Positions 19,170-27,586 of a stretch of DNA of 64,000 nucleotides are shown in pieces. Source of the DNA: Natronoglomus mannanivorans (lineage in GTDB: Archaea > Halobacteriota > Halobacteria > Halobacteriales > Natrialbaceae); NCBI GenBank assembly GCA_025517485.1, contig JAOPKB010000013.1, positions 115,589 to 179,588 of the forward strand. The letters are read 5' to 3'. The notes below the pieces were generated by a model. The model made no database searches. It worked only from the letters and a program-made list of their open reading frames with translations, and was not told the DNA's origin. Each line of letters begins with the position of its first letter. Position 1 is the stretch's first letter. A program made the translations under genes and the position numbers.

Positions 19170-19526
19170 TTACCGTTCGTATTCCGGCCCACGACCACAG
19201 ATCGACGCCAGATCGTCCACCGCCCGATCGACGAGATCCGTCGTGACTGCACCGGCGACCGAGAGGATCTCGTCGGCTTTCACGATCGCAGGGTTCCAGG
19301 GTTTGACGTGGCTCTCTTTCGGGAGTTCCCCGATCACCCAGTCGTCTTCACCGATCCGAATCGATGCCTCGAGGTCGGTCGTCGTGATCGACAGCGCGAC
19401 GTATTCGTCACGGTAGAACGGATGGTCGTCGGTCGAGACGATGAGGAACGGTCGATCGTAATCGGCAAATAGGGCAGGATACCACACGACCTCGCCGCGT
19501 TCGTGATCGAAGTTGTGATCGCTCAT
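19170..19526 (-). CDS. MazF/PemK-like toxin
   Basis: This 118-residue protein has an N-terminal block typical of MazF/PemK endoribonucleases: RGEVVWYPALFADYDRPFLI (10-29), then HPFYRDEYVALSITT (35-49) with the strand-loop-strand of the SH3-like fold. The C-terminal half (HVKPWNPAIVKADEI) matches the usual dimer region. MazF-type toxins cleave mRNA at short motifs. The ATG at 19526 overlaps the upstream gene's stop by 4 nt, giving a two-gene toxin-antitoxin arrangement. The partner is a winged-helix protein, not the AbrB or ribbon-helix-helix antitoxin common in bacteria. Activity is inferred. Confidence 0.82.
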   Translation of the reverse strand: MSDHNFDHERGEVVWYPALFADYDRPFLIVSTDDHPFYRDEYVALSITTTDLEASIRIGEDDWVIGELPKESHVKPWNPAIVKADEILSVAGAVTTDLVDRAVDDLASICGRGPEYER

Positions 19527-19933
19527 TCCTCGTCAGTTTCGGCTTCCCGGCGACGTTCTCGCCACTCCGCGACGGCGTCCTCGTCGACCTCGTACTCGCG
19601 TCGATCGACCGTCCCCCATCCCTCGTCACCGTACTGATCATCGAGTGTCGCCAGACTCTGCAACGTGGCTTCGTAGGCCGCGATACGGTCGTCGTCGCCG
19701 ATCGCCCAATACGGTTCCTCGTGTCGGACGAGGTCGAACTCCCGAAGCCGACCGAGCGTGGGACCGACGCTCCCTTCCGGAATTCCGGTCGCTGTCGCGA
19801 TTTCGCTCGGCGTAAATCCCGTCTCCGGATGCTCGAACAAGAACGAGAGGATCGTTCTCGCGTTCGATTCCGGTTTCGGCGTCCACTCGAGCGAATCGGC
19901 CTGCTCTACGTACTCGTCGAATCGAACTGGCAT
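19523..19933 (-). CDS. Winged-helix (MarR-like) protein, likely antitoxin/regulator
   Basis: This 136-residue protein has a wHTH domain (about 20-80) with the recognition part FTPSEIATATGIPEGSVGPT and a wing (LREFDLVRHEEPYWAIGD). The C-terminal 45 residues are acidic and helical (VDEDAVAEWRERRREAETDE), a plausible toxin-binding tail. It precedes the MazF-like gene with a 4-nt overlap, the typical antitoxin position. It may repress its own promoter. Upstream, the region 19934-20155 shows no gene; AT-rich ATTCGTATT steps near 19933-19970 repeat and could be its operator. Confidence 0.8.
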   Translation of the reverse strand: MPVRFDEYVEQADSLEWTPKPESNARTILSFLFEHPETGFTPSEIATATGIPEGSVGPTLGRLREFDLVRHEEPYWAIGDDDRIAAYEATLQSLATLDDQYGDEGWGTVDRREYEVDEDAVAEWRERRREAETDEE

Positions 19934-19972
19934 TCGTATTCCATTGTATTCGTACGTATTCGCTCGTATTGA
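19933..19972. promoter_or_regulatory. Repeated CGTATT steps upstream of TA operon
   Basis: The sequence upstream of the antitoxin gene contains four close copies of a CGTATT/CGTATTG word (ATTCGTATTCC, TTCGTACGTATTC, CTCGTATTG). Tandem short repeats just ahead of an autoregulated toxin-antitoxin operon often bind the wHTH partner. TATA-like content overlaps the region. The operator role is inferred. Confidence 0.4.
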
Positions 19973-20155
19973 TTGTTTCGCTGCCCGCGAGAACGGTCCG
20001 ATACAAATGACGTACTGACACTTTAGACTCCGTGAGTAGCCGAACTGGGACGTTATCTCCTGCCCTCAGCGAGCGTCATCGGAACCCACAGCGTTCTGAT
20101 TAACAGCAGTCTTCGATCTCCGACGCGCCCGAGGACGCGAACTAGACGGAGTCGT

Positions 20156-21517
20156 TCATAAATGCGCCTCCCAGTGCTCGACGGTCACCGTCTCGCCCGC
20201 CGGAATCCCCTCGAGCGACTCCTCGACGACGACCCAGCCGTCAGCCAGCGCGACGCTCGAGAGGACGCCGGCGCCGCTGGTTCGCGTGGGGGTCGCTACC
20301 TGCTCGCCCGCGCCGTCTCTCTCTTCTATCCGAACCCGTGCGAACGTTCTGGACCCGATGTCGCTCGGAATCTTGCGCTCGAGGCGGGCTTCGGTGGTGG
20401 GATGGGGGTCGCTACTGACCGAGGCCCCCTCGAGTCGGCGGAGCAACGGCCGCAGGAACTGCACGGCAGTGACGATGCAGGCGACGGGGTAGCCCGGCAG
20501 TGCGAGGACCGGCGTGTCCTCGACGATTCCGAGGGCAACGGGGTAGCCGGGTTTGATCGCGACGCCGTGGACGAGCACCTCGCCGAGATCGTCGATCACC
20601 TCCGGGAGGAGGTCCCGCTCGCCGACCGAGGAGCCGCCGGTGGTGACGACGACGTCCTTCGTGAGGTCGCGCTGGATGGCAACCCGGAGAGCGTCACGGT
20701 CGTCGGTGACGACGTCCCGGTAGGTTGCGCGACCGCCCCAGCGCTCGACCAGTTGAGAGACGGTGAGGCCGTTGGTCTCGACGATCTCGCCCGGCTCCGG
20801 ATCGCGGTGGACGAGTTCCTCGCCGGTCGGGACGACGCCGACGGTCGGTTTCGGTCGGACCGCCACGTTCGAGACGCCGACCGATCGCAGCAAGCCGAGA
20901 TCCGACGGTCGGAGTCGGTGGCCGGCCTCGAACAGGACCTGCCCCTCCTCGACGTCCTCGCCGATCGGGGCGACGTTCTCGCCGACGGCGACGGCGTCGG
21001 TGATTTCGACGTCCGCTTTCGACTCGAACTCGAGGACGTCCGCGTGTTCGATCATTACGACGGCGTCGGCGCCTGCGGGGAGTTCGCTGCCGGTGTGGAC
21101 GCGGGCGGCGGTGTCGGGGCCGACGGGTTCCGTTCCGGTCGCGTCGTCTTCGAGGTCGAGGTCGACTACCTCGAGAACCGCGGGTGACCGCGCGCTCGCG
21201 CCGAAGGTGTCGGCGGCTCGAACGGCGTAGCCGTCCATCGCCGCCCGCCGGTAGTGGGGGACGTTGCGGGTCGCCCGTACCGGTTGGGCGAGGACGCGAC
21301 CGTCGGCGCCGCCGAGGCCGAGTCGTTCGGGTTCGGGTTCCGGTTCCGGTTCCGGTTCTGATTCTCCATCGCCATCACCAGCGCTCTCGCTCTCGCTCTC
21401 ATCATCACCGCCACCCGCTCCACTCGAGACCGCCGCCTCGAGAATTGCGCGGGCGTCTGCCAGACGAGTTCGCGACTTGAACCCCGATTCGGTCCGATCG
21501 CGGTCGGCCCCTTTCAT
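20156..21517 (-). CDS. moeA: Molybdopterin molybdenumtransferase MoeA (second paralogue)
   Basis: This 453-residue MoeA lacks the PBP-like C-terminal fusion. It has the conserved elements YRRAAMDGYAVRAADTFG, VHTGSELPAGADAVVMIEHA, GVVPTGEELVHRD, VVTTGGSSVGERDLLPEV and VLALPGYPVACIVTAVQFLR. The N-terminal region has a low-complexity acidic insert (ESESESAGDGDGESEPEPEP) at about 20-60, coded by a hexanucleotide-rich stretch near 21326-21420. ATG 21517 is chosen because the first 34 residues of the longer frame are unlike MoeA. Two MoeA paralogues are common in archaea and may differ in metal preference, molybdenum or tungsten; that is inference here. Confidence 0.9.
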   Translation of the reverse strand: MKGADRDRTESGFKSRTRLADARAILEAAVSSGAGGGDDESESESAGDGDGESEPEPEPEPEPERLGLGGADGRVLAQPVRATRNVPHYRRAAMDGYAVRAADTFGASARSPAVLEVVDLDLEDDATGTEPVGPDTAARVHTGSELPAGADAVVMIEHADVLEFESKADVEITDAVAVGENVAPIGEDVEEGQVLFEAGHRLRPSDLGLLRSVGVSNVAVRPKPTVGVVPTGEELVHRDPEPGEIVETNGLTVSQLVERWGGRATYRDVVTDDRDALRVAIQRDLTKDVVVTTGGSSVGERDLLPEVIDDLGEVLVHGVAIKPGYPVALGIVEDTPVLALPGYPVACIVTAVQFLRPLLRRLEGASVSSDPHPTTEARLERKIPSDIGSRTFARVRIEERDGAGEQVATPTRTSGAGVLSSVALADGWVVVEESLEGIPAGETVTVEHWEAHL

Positions 21518-21605
21518 ACTTTCACTCGAGGTGTGGGGCGGCAAAAACGTGCGGGACTGCGGGAGCTGTCGGTGCGTATATGTGTTTGCCCGCGTATCTC
21601 CGGAT

Positions 21606-22427
21606 ATGGTGACGACCACGACGGACCCGGTCTTCCTCCTCTTCTTCGCACTCGTGGCTCTCGTCGCGCTCGCGTGTCTCGTCTACGGCGTCCGCGAACT
21701 CCAGTTCGCCAATCACGTGCTCCGATCGCGGCCGGACTCGGTCCTCGAGACCACGCAGGGCGGGCCGGTCGAACTCCGCGGGACCGCGACCCCCGCCGGC
21801 GGCACCCTTCGATCGCCGTTTACGGACACGCCGTGTCTGGCCTACGAGTACGAAGTCGAAGAGGAGTACAGCACGAAAAACGGCACCTCCTGGCGGACGA
21901 TCGATTCGGGCGACCGGTACGTCCCGTTCCGTCTCGAGGACGGCTCGGGAAGCGTCCTGATCGAGCCGCCGGGGGCGTCGTTTCGGCTGACTGCGGAAGA
22001 CCGCGTCACCGTCAAAGGCGGAACCACGCCGCCGGCCGAGATTCAGCGGTTCATCGACGCGACCGAGGACGTCGACTGCCAGAATACGTCGGTGGATCTC
22101 CGGGTGTTCGAACTTCGGACCGGCAGCGACCGTCGGTTCACCGAGCGTCGACTCGACGTCGACGAGGAGGTCCACGTCCTCGGAACCGCGCGGTACGACA
22201 CGACGATCTCTCGAGGAACCGGCGAGGTCAACGCGGCCGTCGGGATCGACGAGGCGGCGCTCTCGGACAGCCGCTGGGTTCGGATCCGACACCGATTGTT
22301 CGGCTACCCGTTCGTCATCTCGGATCGGAGCGAGCGGTCGCTGGGTCTGCGGGCGGCGCTCGTCGGCGGCAGTGCGGTCGTCGGCGGACTCCTACTCGTC
22401 GCGTTCGCGGCGCTCTTTTTCGCTTGA
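21606..22427 (+). CDS. GIDE-domain membrane protein
   Basis: This 273-residue protein has an N-terminal transmembrane helix (PVFLLFFALVALVALACLVY), a GIDE-like domain (about 40-250), and a C-terminal transmembrane helix (ALVGGSAVVGGLLLVAFAAL). The domain includes ETTQGGPVELRGTATPAGG, TPCLAYEYEVEEE, RVTVKGGTTPPAEIQRFI and VHVLGTARYD. GIDE domains occur next to a RING finger in the eukaryotic E3 ligase MUL1; no RING is present here. The archaeal proteins have no established function. Two further relatives are encoded at 48171-49776. The start ATG 21606 follows divergently from moeA with a short spacer. Confidence 0.75.
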   Translation: MVTTTTDPVFLLFFALVALVALACLVYGVRELQFANHVLRSRPDSVLETTQGGPVELRGTATPAGGTLRSPFTDTPCLAYEYEVEEEYSTKNGTSWRTIDSGDRYVPFRLEDGSGSVLIEPPGASFRLTAEDRVTVKGGTTPPAEIQRFIDATEDVDCQNTSVDLRVFELRTGSDRRFTERRLDVDEEVHVLGTARYDTTISRGTGEVNAAVGIDEAALSDSRWVRIRHRLFGYPFVISDRSERSLGLRAALVGGSAVVGGLLLVAFAALFFA

Positions 22428-22500
22428 GTCGGATCGGAACGAACCCGAAACGTCGACCGGGACCGCGGCCTTTTTCGTATCGGCGTTCGAACTCGGTACT

Positions 22501-22860
22501 ATGTCAGCGCTCCGCGATGCGTTGCGGGATCTCCCCGACGGTATCTTCTTCGATCTCCTCGAGAGTGACGAGGCGTATCTGCTCGTCCTCGACGTACCGG
22601 GCGTCTCGGCGGAGACGCTCGAACTCGTCGTCGAAGACCGTCGTATCTCGATCGAGGCTCGCCGAGAGAAGGACCTCCCCGACGAGTACCACTACCTCGA
22701 GGAGAACCGCTCACTGTTCTTCGAAGCCGACCTGCCACTTCCGAACGACGCCATCGAGACCGAAGCGCAGGCGGTGGTGACCAACGGTGTCCTCGAGTTG
22801 ACCCTCCCCAAACGCGAGACGAGCGACGAGACCACCATCGATATCGTCGACGACGGATAA
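22501..22860 (+). CDS. Hsp20/alpha-crystallin small heat-shock protein
   Basis: This 119-residue protein has a central alpha-crystallin domain: AYLLVLDVPGVSAETLELVV and ISIEARREKDLPDEYHYLEE, followed by FFEADLPLPNDAIETEAQAV and the Hsp20-typical NGVLELTLPK motif near residue 99. N- and C-terminal arms are short. Such proteins hold unfolded proteins under stress. It lies 73 nt after the GIDE gene and just before the ABC1 kinase, possibly in one transcription unit. Confidence 0.88.
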   Translation: MSALRDALRDLPDGIFFDLLESDEAYLLVLDVPGVSAETLELVVEDRRISIEARREKDLPDEYHYLEENRSLFFEADLPLPNDAIETEAQAVVTNGVLELTLPKRETSDETTIDIVDDG

Positions 22861-22876
22861 CGCGGGGTGGTCAGTT

Positions 22877-24580
22877 CTGAGCACCCTCCGCGCGTACCGG
22901 CGCTTCGTCGTCGTCGCGTGGCAATTCCTCCCGCTGTTGCTCGCTTACGCCCGTGATCGGCGGCGGTTCCTGCTGTTCGGCCGCCCGCGACGGGTCGGCG
23001 GTGACGTCCATCGCCAGCGCGCACAGCGGCTCCTCGAGTCGCTTTTAACCCTCGGACCGACGTTCATCAAACTCGGTCAGTTGCTCTCGACCCGCCCCGA
23101 CGTGCTCCCGCCGGAGTACATCGAGGTGCTCTCGGCGCTCCAAGACGAGGTGCCACCGGCCGACTGGGACGACGCGAGGGTCGTCCTCGAGTCGGAACTC
23201 GGGTCGATCGACGAGCGCTTCGCCGAGTTCGAGACCGAGGCGATCAGCGGTGCGAGTCTCGGACAGGTGTACCGGGCGCGTGTGGACGCACGAGCGATGG
23301 GGGAAAACGAAGCGCACACGGAAGACGCCATGGACGTCGCGGTCAAGGTTCGCCGACCCGGTATCGAGGAACTGGTCGAAGCCGACCTCCGGGTCATCCG
23401 CTGGTCGCTGCCGATCCTGATGCGATTCGTCGGCGAATCCCGCGCGTTCTCCCTCGAGAATCTGGCCGACGAGTTCGCCCGAACGATCCGCGAGGAGATG
23501 GACTACGAACGCGAGGCGTCCATGCTCACCGAGATTCGGTCGAACTTCGCCGACGACGACCGGTTCGTCATCCCCGCGGTCGTCGACTCACACTCGAGTG
23601 CGCGCGTGCTCACGATGGAGTACGTTCCCGGGACGAAGATCAACGACGTCGCGACACTCGACGAAAAGGGGATCGACCGCGGACAGATCGCGGAGAACCT
23701 CGAGCGGTCGTACCTGCAGATGATCATCGACGACGGAGTCTACCACGCCGACCCACACCCCGGAAACCTCGCGGTTACAGACGACGGAGCGATCGTCTTC
23801 TACGACTTCGGAATGAGCGGTCGGGTCGACGAGTTCGTCCAGGAGAAGATCGTCGACTTCTACATCGCCGTCGCGAACCAGGACATCGACGCCATCCTCG
23901 ACGCGTTGATCGAGATCGGAACCCTGAGCCCCGAAGCGGATCGACAGGTGATGGCCGAGGTGATGGAACTGGCTATCGCCGACGCCCGCGGCGAGTCGAT
24001 CGAACAGTACCGCGTCCAGCAGATCGTCGGCCAGATCGAGGACTCGATCTACGAGTTCCCGTTCCGACTGCCGGCGAACCTCGCGCTCGTCCTCCGGGTC
24101 GCGACCGTGGTAGAGGGGGTCTGTGTCACCCTCGATCCCAATTTCGACTTCATCGACACGGCGACGGAGTACCTCACCGAAGAGGGTTACCGCGAGGAGT
24201 CGATCCGCCAGTACCTCACAGAGAGCGGCCAGCAGGTCCGCCGGTCGGCCGAATCGGCGACGCGCGTGCTTCCGAAGACCGAGCGGGCACTGGACCGTCT
24301 CGACCGAGACGACACGTTCGTCCGGATCGGCGTCGAGGACACAGAGCAGGTCTTCGACAAACTCGCGAAACGACTCGTCTACGGCATGTTGCTGACGATG
24401 GGGCTGTTCTCGATGGGCGTCCTCTACGCGCTCGAGGCGCCCGAAGCGTCGGTCGTCGCGGCGGTGTTCTCGGCCGTATTGTCAGTTCAGCTCTATCGGT
24501 CGTTTCGCAAGCCCCGCTCGATTCGGACGAAACCGCAATTCACCCGGCAGAACTTACGCCAGCGTCAGGAAGAGGAGTGA
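22877..24580 (+). CDS. ABC1/UbiB/AarF atypical kinase, probable non-ATG start
   Basis: This protein carries the ADCK/UbiB signature motifs: LGPTFIKLGQLLSTRPDVLP, the Ala-rich nucleotide loop AISGASLGQVYRA, Lys in DVAVKVRRPG, then DGVYHADPHPGNLAV and IVFYDFGMSGR, and two C-terminal transmembrane helices. UbiB-type proteins support isoprenoid quinone synthesis through an ATPase/kinase-like activity. The first in-frame ATG/GTG/TTG is the TTG at 22937. Homologues usually carry about 20 more residues, and the in-frame sequence 22877-22936 encodes just such a stretch (LSTLRAYRRFVVVAWQFLPL). A CTG at 22877 is the likely initiation codon. Confidence 0.85.
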   Translation: MSTLRAYRRFVVVAWQFLPLLLAYARDRRRFLLFGRPRRVGGDVHRQRAQRLLESLLTLGPTFIKLGQLLSTRPDVLPPEYIEVLSALQDEVPPADWDDARVVLESELGSIDERFAEFETEAISGASLGQVYRARVDARAMGENEAHTEDAMDVAVKVRRPGIEELVEADLRVIRWSLPILMRFVGESRAFSLENLADEFARTIREEMDYEREASMLTEIRSNFADDDRFVIPAVVDSHSSARVLTMEYVPGTKINDVATLDEKGIDRGQIAENLERSYLQMIIDDGVYHADPHPGNLAVTDDGAIVFYDFGMSGRVDEFVQEKIVDFYIAVANQDIDAILDALIEIGTLSPEADRQVMAEVMELAIADARGESIEQYRVQQIVGQIEDSIYEFPFRLPANLALVLRVATVVEGVCVTLDPNFDFIDTATEYLTEEGYREESIRQYLTESGQQVRRSAESATRVLPKTERALDRLDRDDTFVRIGVEDTEQVFDKLAKRLVYGMLLTMGLFSMGVLYALEAPEASVVAAVFSAVLSVQLYRSFRKPRSIRTKPQFTRQNLRQRQEEE

Positions 24581-24679
24581 CTCGCGTCGCTCCCGGCGTT
24601 CGGCTCTCGATGTTTCGAGCGTTCTATGTCGATCTCGACCGCAGGGAACACGCCGTCGATCCGTCGCCAGTCCATATCG

Positions 24680-25027
24680 CTACGTCGACTGAAACTCCGT
24701 CCAGGCGCTGTGGTCGATGCAATCCTCGAACCGGTGGTCGTCGCGATAGCGAACCGTCTCGCTTCGCGGGTCGTACTCGAGGAGTCCGCAGTCGGCCAGT
24801 TTCGGGAGCGTCACGTGGTGGAGCCTCGTCGCTACCGTCTCTCTTTCGGGCCGGTCGGAATCGTGTTCGAGGAGGAAGGAGACGAGATCAGCCGTCGAAG
24901 CGACGTCCTCGTCGTGTTCCCGGAAGTAGTAGAGAACGTGGCGGCGATGTCTGTCGGCCATCGCCTCGAAGAAGTCGTCGAGTGGTGGTCCGTGCTGGCC
25001 GTCTATTTTTCCACGTATCTCTGTCAT
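24680..25027 (-). CDS. DUF7344-type winged-helix protein
   Basis: This 115-residue protein has the same fold family as the one at 7066-7437: a helix with DDFFEAMADRHRRHVLYYFR, then a central helix, a recognition helix with RETVATRLHHVTLPKLADCG, and a wing LLEYDPRSETVRY. It is probably a transcription regulator of unknown target, possibly acting with the bat-type regulator immediately upstream (ending at 25081). It is convergent with the ABC1 kinase gene. Confidence 0.7.
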   Translation of the reverse strand: MTEIRGKIDGQHGPPLDDFFEAMADRHRRHVLYYFREHDEDVASTADLVSFLLEHDSDRPERETVATRLHHVTLPKLADCGLLEYDPRSETVRYRDDHRFEDCIDHSAWTEFQST

Positions 25028-25080
25028 ACGAGCGATAACGGAATCCCGCGCATAACCACGGGTGTTGGGTGATCAACCGT

Positions 25081-25740
25081 TTAAGTACCATGCTCGGCGG
25101 CGGCGAGCGTCTGGCGTAGCAAGTGAGCCTGTCCACGTCGGAGCCGAGCGGACAGCGCCTGATCGGAGACGCCGAACGTCGAGGCCAGCTCCTGTAAGGT
25201 CGTCTCCCGGGGCACGGCGAAGTACCCCGCATCGAGGGCCGCGAGCAGCGCCTCTCGCTGTGCGTCGGTGACGCCGTAGTCCCGTCTCCCCGGCTGTTCG
25301 CGATACAATCTGTTGAGCGAGAACCAGAGTGATTTGTTCTGGCAGGCCTCTTTGAAAGTGACGAGCGCCGCTCGAGACGGAACCCGAACGCGAGACTCGA
25401 GCCCCTCTCGGGTGAGCGTCGAATCGAGGATGACCATGTCGGATTCTGCGACGACGGGATACAGAATCTCTCGCTGCCCGTCCTCCGATGCGGTGATCCG
25501 GTAGAGTCGCCGGTCGCCGACCGTCGAGATCGGAGCGAGGGTGTCGCAGTGGGGATCAGCGTCCATCGCCGCCTCGAACGCCTCGAAGTCGACGCCGCTC
25601 GCCCAGTGGTAGAAGACGTTTTCGGACTCCTCGCTCCCCGACTGGTGAATCTCTTCTAACGACAGTTTCAGGTCCGGAAGCCTCTCGAACGTGTGCTCGA
25701 GGACGTGTAGTTCGTGGGTCCACTCGGCGATGAAGCTCAC
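25081..25740 (-). CDS. Bat-type helix-turn-helix regulator
   Basis: This 219-residue protein has an N-terminal sensing-type domain (about 1-150) and the C-terminal HTH-10 signature (VTDAQREALLAALDAGYFAV and PRETTLQELASTFGVSDQAL). It ends with helix SARLRRGQAHLLRQTLAAAEH. Paralogue of 15076-15732. It begins divergently from the enolase-superfamily gene, so it might regulate that gene, but the sequence does not prove this. Confidence 0.85.
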   Translation of the reverse strand: MSFIAEWTHELHVLEHTFERLPDLKLSLEEIHQSGSEESENVFYHWASGVDFEAFEAAMDADPHCDTLAPISTVGDRRLYRITASEDGQREILYPVVAESDMVILDSTLTREGLESRVRVPSRAALVTFKEACQNKSLWFSLNRLYREQPGRRDYGVTDAQREALLAALDAGYFAVPRETTLQELASTFGVSDQALSARLRRGQAHLLRQTLAAAEHGT

Positions 25741-25912
25741 ATCTTCAAAACCATCGATTCACTCAAATCACTTGTGGCTGTTTGTGTGTCGAGTTCGAGA
25801 GTCAGTGGTCTCCCGACGGCGATTCGAATCGGTCGGCGGTCGAGCCGATCGTTCGTCGGCGCTCGCTCGCCCGCCAACTCGTGTAAACCATTTTCTCACT
25901 CGCGGTCGACGT

Positions 25913-27016
25913 ATGGGTATGGACTCCGATTACGGTCGGCTCGCCGACCTGCCGGTGACGATCGATTCGGTCTCGACGGACCGTCTCGAGCGCGATACGA
26001 CCAGCGGGTTCACGCGTGTGACGACCGTGTTCTCGCTGTCTGGCCCCGGTCCGGACGGTGTGGTGACCGGCCGCGGCGAGGACGTTACCTACGAGACGGC
26101 CGACCACGACGCGCTCGCCGAGTCCGAATCTGAATCCGAGTCCAGGTCAGGGCTGTCGGACCTCACGGGCGAGTACACCATCGACTCGTTTTCGAATCGG
26201 CTGGCTGCGATCGATCTGTTCTCTGCCGGCGGTCCCGATCGCGAGGTCTTCCGGAACTACCGCCGTTGGGCTCTCGAGAGTGCCGCCCTCGATCTGGCGC
26301 TCCGACAGGCCGAGACGGACCTCGCGACCACGCTCGACCGGTCGGCCGATCCGCTCCGGTTCGTCGCCAGCACGCGACTCGGCGACCCGCCGACCACCGA
26401 CCGCGTCGACTCGCTGCGCGAGCAGGTGCCCGGCCTCGAGTTCAAACTCGATCCGACGAGCGACTGGGACGATCCGTTGGTCGACGAGCTCGCGGACACG
26501 GGGGCCGTCCGCATCCTCGACCTGAAGGGCCACTACGAGGGAACCGACGTCGACGCTCCCGCGGATCCGGAGCTGTACGAACGAGTCCTCGAGGCGTTCC
26601 CCGACGCGGTGATCGAGGACCCGGCGCTGACCGAGGAGACGCGACCGCTGTTTGCCGACCGCGACCCCGACGTGCGAGGGCGCGTCTCCTGGGACGCGCC
26701 GATCCACGGCGTCGAGGACGTCGAGGCCCTGCCGTGGGAGCCGTCGTGGCTCAATATCAAACCCTCTCGCTTTGGCTCCCTCGAGTCGGTGCTCGAGACG
26801 CTCGCCTACTGCGAGGAGCGCGGGATTCGGTGCTACGGCGGCGGGCAGTTCGAACTCGGCGTCGGCCGCGGTCAGCTCCAGTTGCTGGCCTCACTGTACT
26901 ATCCCGACTCGCCTAACGACGTCGCGCCGCGGGCGTACAACGATCCAGAACTGGTAGACGAGTTGCCGGCGAGCCCGCTCGAGCCGGCGGCGGAACCGGT
27001 CGGCTTTCGCTGGTGA
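25913..27016 (+). CDS. Enolase-superfamily enzyme (OSBS/muconate-cycloisomerase-like)
   Basis: This 367-residue protein has the C-terminal barrel of the enolase superfamily. Candidate ligands are Asp in RILDLKGHYEG, Glu/Asp in VIEDPALTEE, and Asp in SWDAPIHG. The downstream general base Lys lies in the typical NIKPSRFGSL. The other Lys, in FKLDPTSDW, fits the second-strand catalytic position. These enzymes abstract a proton alpha to a carboxylate. O-succinylbenzoate synthase in menaquinone synthesis is one possibility, but no men genes are near. A low-complexity ESESESES run lies in the N-terminal domain. ATG 25919 is an alternative start. Confidence 0.8.
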   Translation: MGMDSDYGRLADLPVTIDSVSTDRLERDTTSGFTRVTTVFSLSGPGPDGVVTGRGEDVTYETADHDALAESESESESRSGLSDLTGEYTIDSFSNRLAAIDLFSAGGPDREVFRNYRRWALESAALDLALRQAETDLATTLDRSADPLRFVASTRLGDPPTTDRVDSLREQVPGLEFKLDPTSDWDDPLVDELADTGAVRILDLKGHYEGTDVDAPADPELYERVLEAFPDAVIEDPALTEETRPLFADRDPDVRGRVSWDAPIHGVEDVEALPWEPSWLNIKPSRFGSLESVLETLAYCEERGIRCYGGGQFELGVGRGQLQLLASLYYPDSPNDVAPRAYNDPELVDELPASPLEPAAEPVGFRW

Positions 27017-27234
27017 CGGTCGAGTCGAGTGAGGCATCGTTCATCGCTGGATCAGTTCTCCCGTCTGCAAGGGCTCGGCTCATCGTCCCCCCGCTTCCGT
27101 CGCGGTGAATCCGTGACACTGCCGTCGTCACTCTCGAAGTGGATCGTCTCGAGGTCTCTCGTCTTCCGACCGTTTACAGTGTCATGGACCTCTCCGACGG
27201 AGAGATATATGGATCGAGGTGCTACTCTCGCCTC

Positions 27235-27543
27235 GTGACCGAGTGGATCGAGATCACTACCGAGGAGGGTCCGGACGAAAACGCTACAGAACGCGTCCCG
27301 AAAGAGTGGTACGAGTACAACCAGCGCGCTAAAGGCGTTCTCGAGACGCTTCGCGACCGGTTTCGCGACGAACCCGGCGTGACGGGTACCGGACTGCACA
27401 GAAGTGAGCAGACGATCGCGGGAAAACACGTCCTGCAGCCGGTGGTGTACGCCGAGGAGACGGTCACACAGGACGTTCCCGACGAAATCGATGGGATCCC
27501 GATCCGAATCGAACCGCCGCGGGGGGACGCCGTGGCCCTTTGA
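27235..27543 (+). CDS. Conserved haloarchaeal protein of unknown function
   Basis: This 102-residue acidic protein has an alpha helix (EWYEYNQRAKGVLETLRDRF) and C-terminal beta strands (GKHVLQPVVYAEETVTQDVP). The start is uncertain: in-frame candidates are GTG 27139, ATG 27184 and GTG 27235. GTG 27235 is preferred because a TATA-like GATATATGG near 27203-27211 lies about 28 nt upstream, which fits a leaderless haloarchaeal transcript. No function could be assigned. It is followed by the hairpin at 27549-27568. Confidence 0.55.
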   Translation: MTEWIEITTEEGPDENATERVPKEWYEYNQRAKGVLETLRDRFRDEPGVTGTGLHRSEQTIAGKHVLQPVVYAEETVTQDVPDEIDGIPIRIEPPRGDAVAL

Positions 27544-27545
27544 GC

Positions 27546-27573
27546 AAACCCACGACGTCAGTCGTGAGTGGCT
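27546..27573. repeat. Second copy of dispersed CCCACGAC hairpin
   Basis: CCCACGAC (27549-27556), loop GTCA and GTCGTGAG (27561-27568) form a stem with one mismatch. It shares flanks (AAAC before, TGGCTG after) with the hairpin at 12593-12622, indicating one dispersed family, probably a decayed IS200/IS605-type end. It begins just after the stop codon of the upstream gene and before the convergent regulator, so it may also act as a bidirectional terminator. Confidence 0.5.
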
Positions 27574-27586
27574 GTCGAAACGAACG

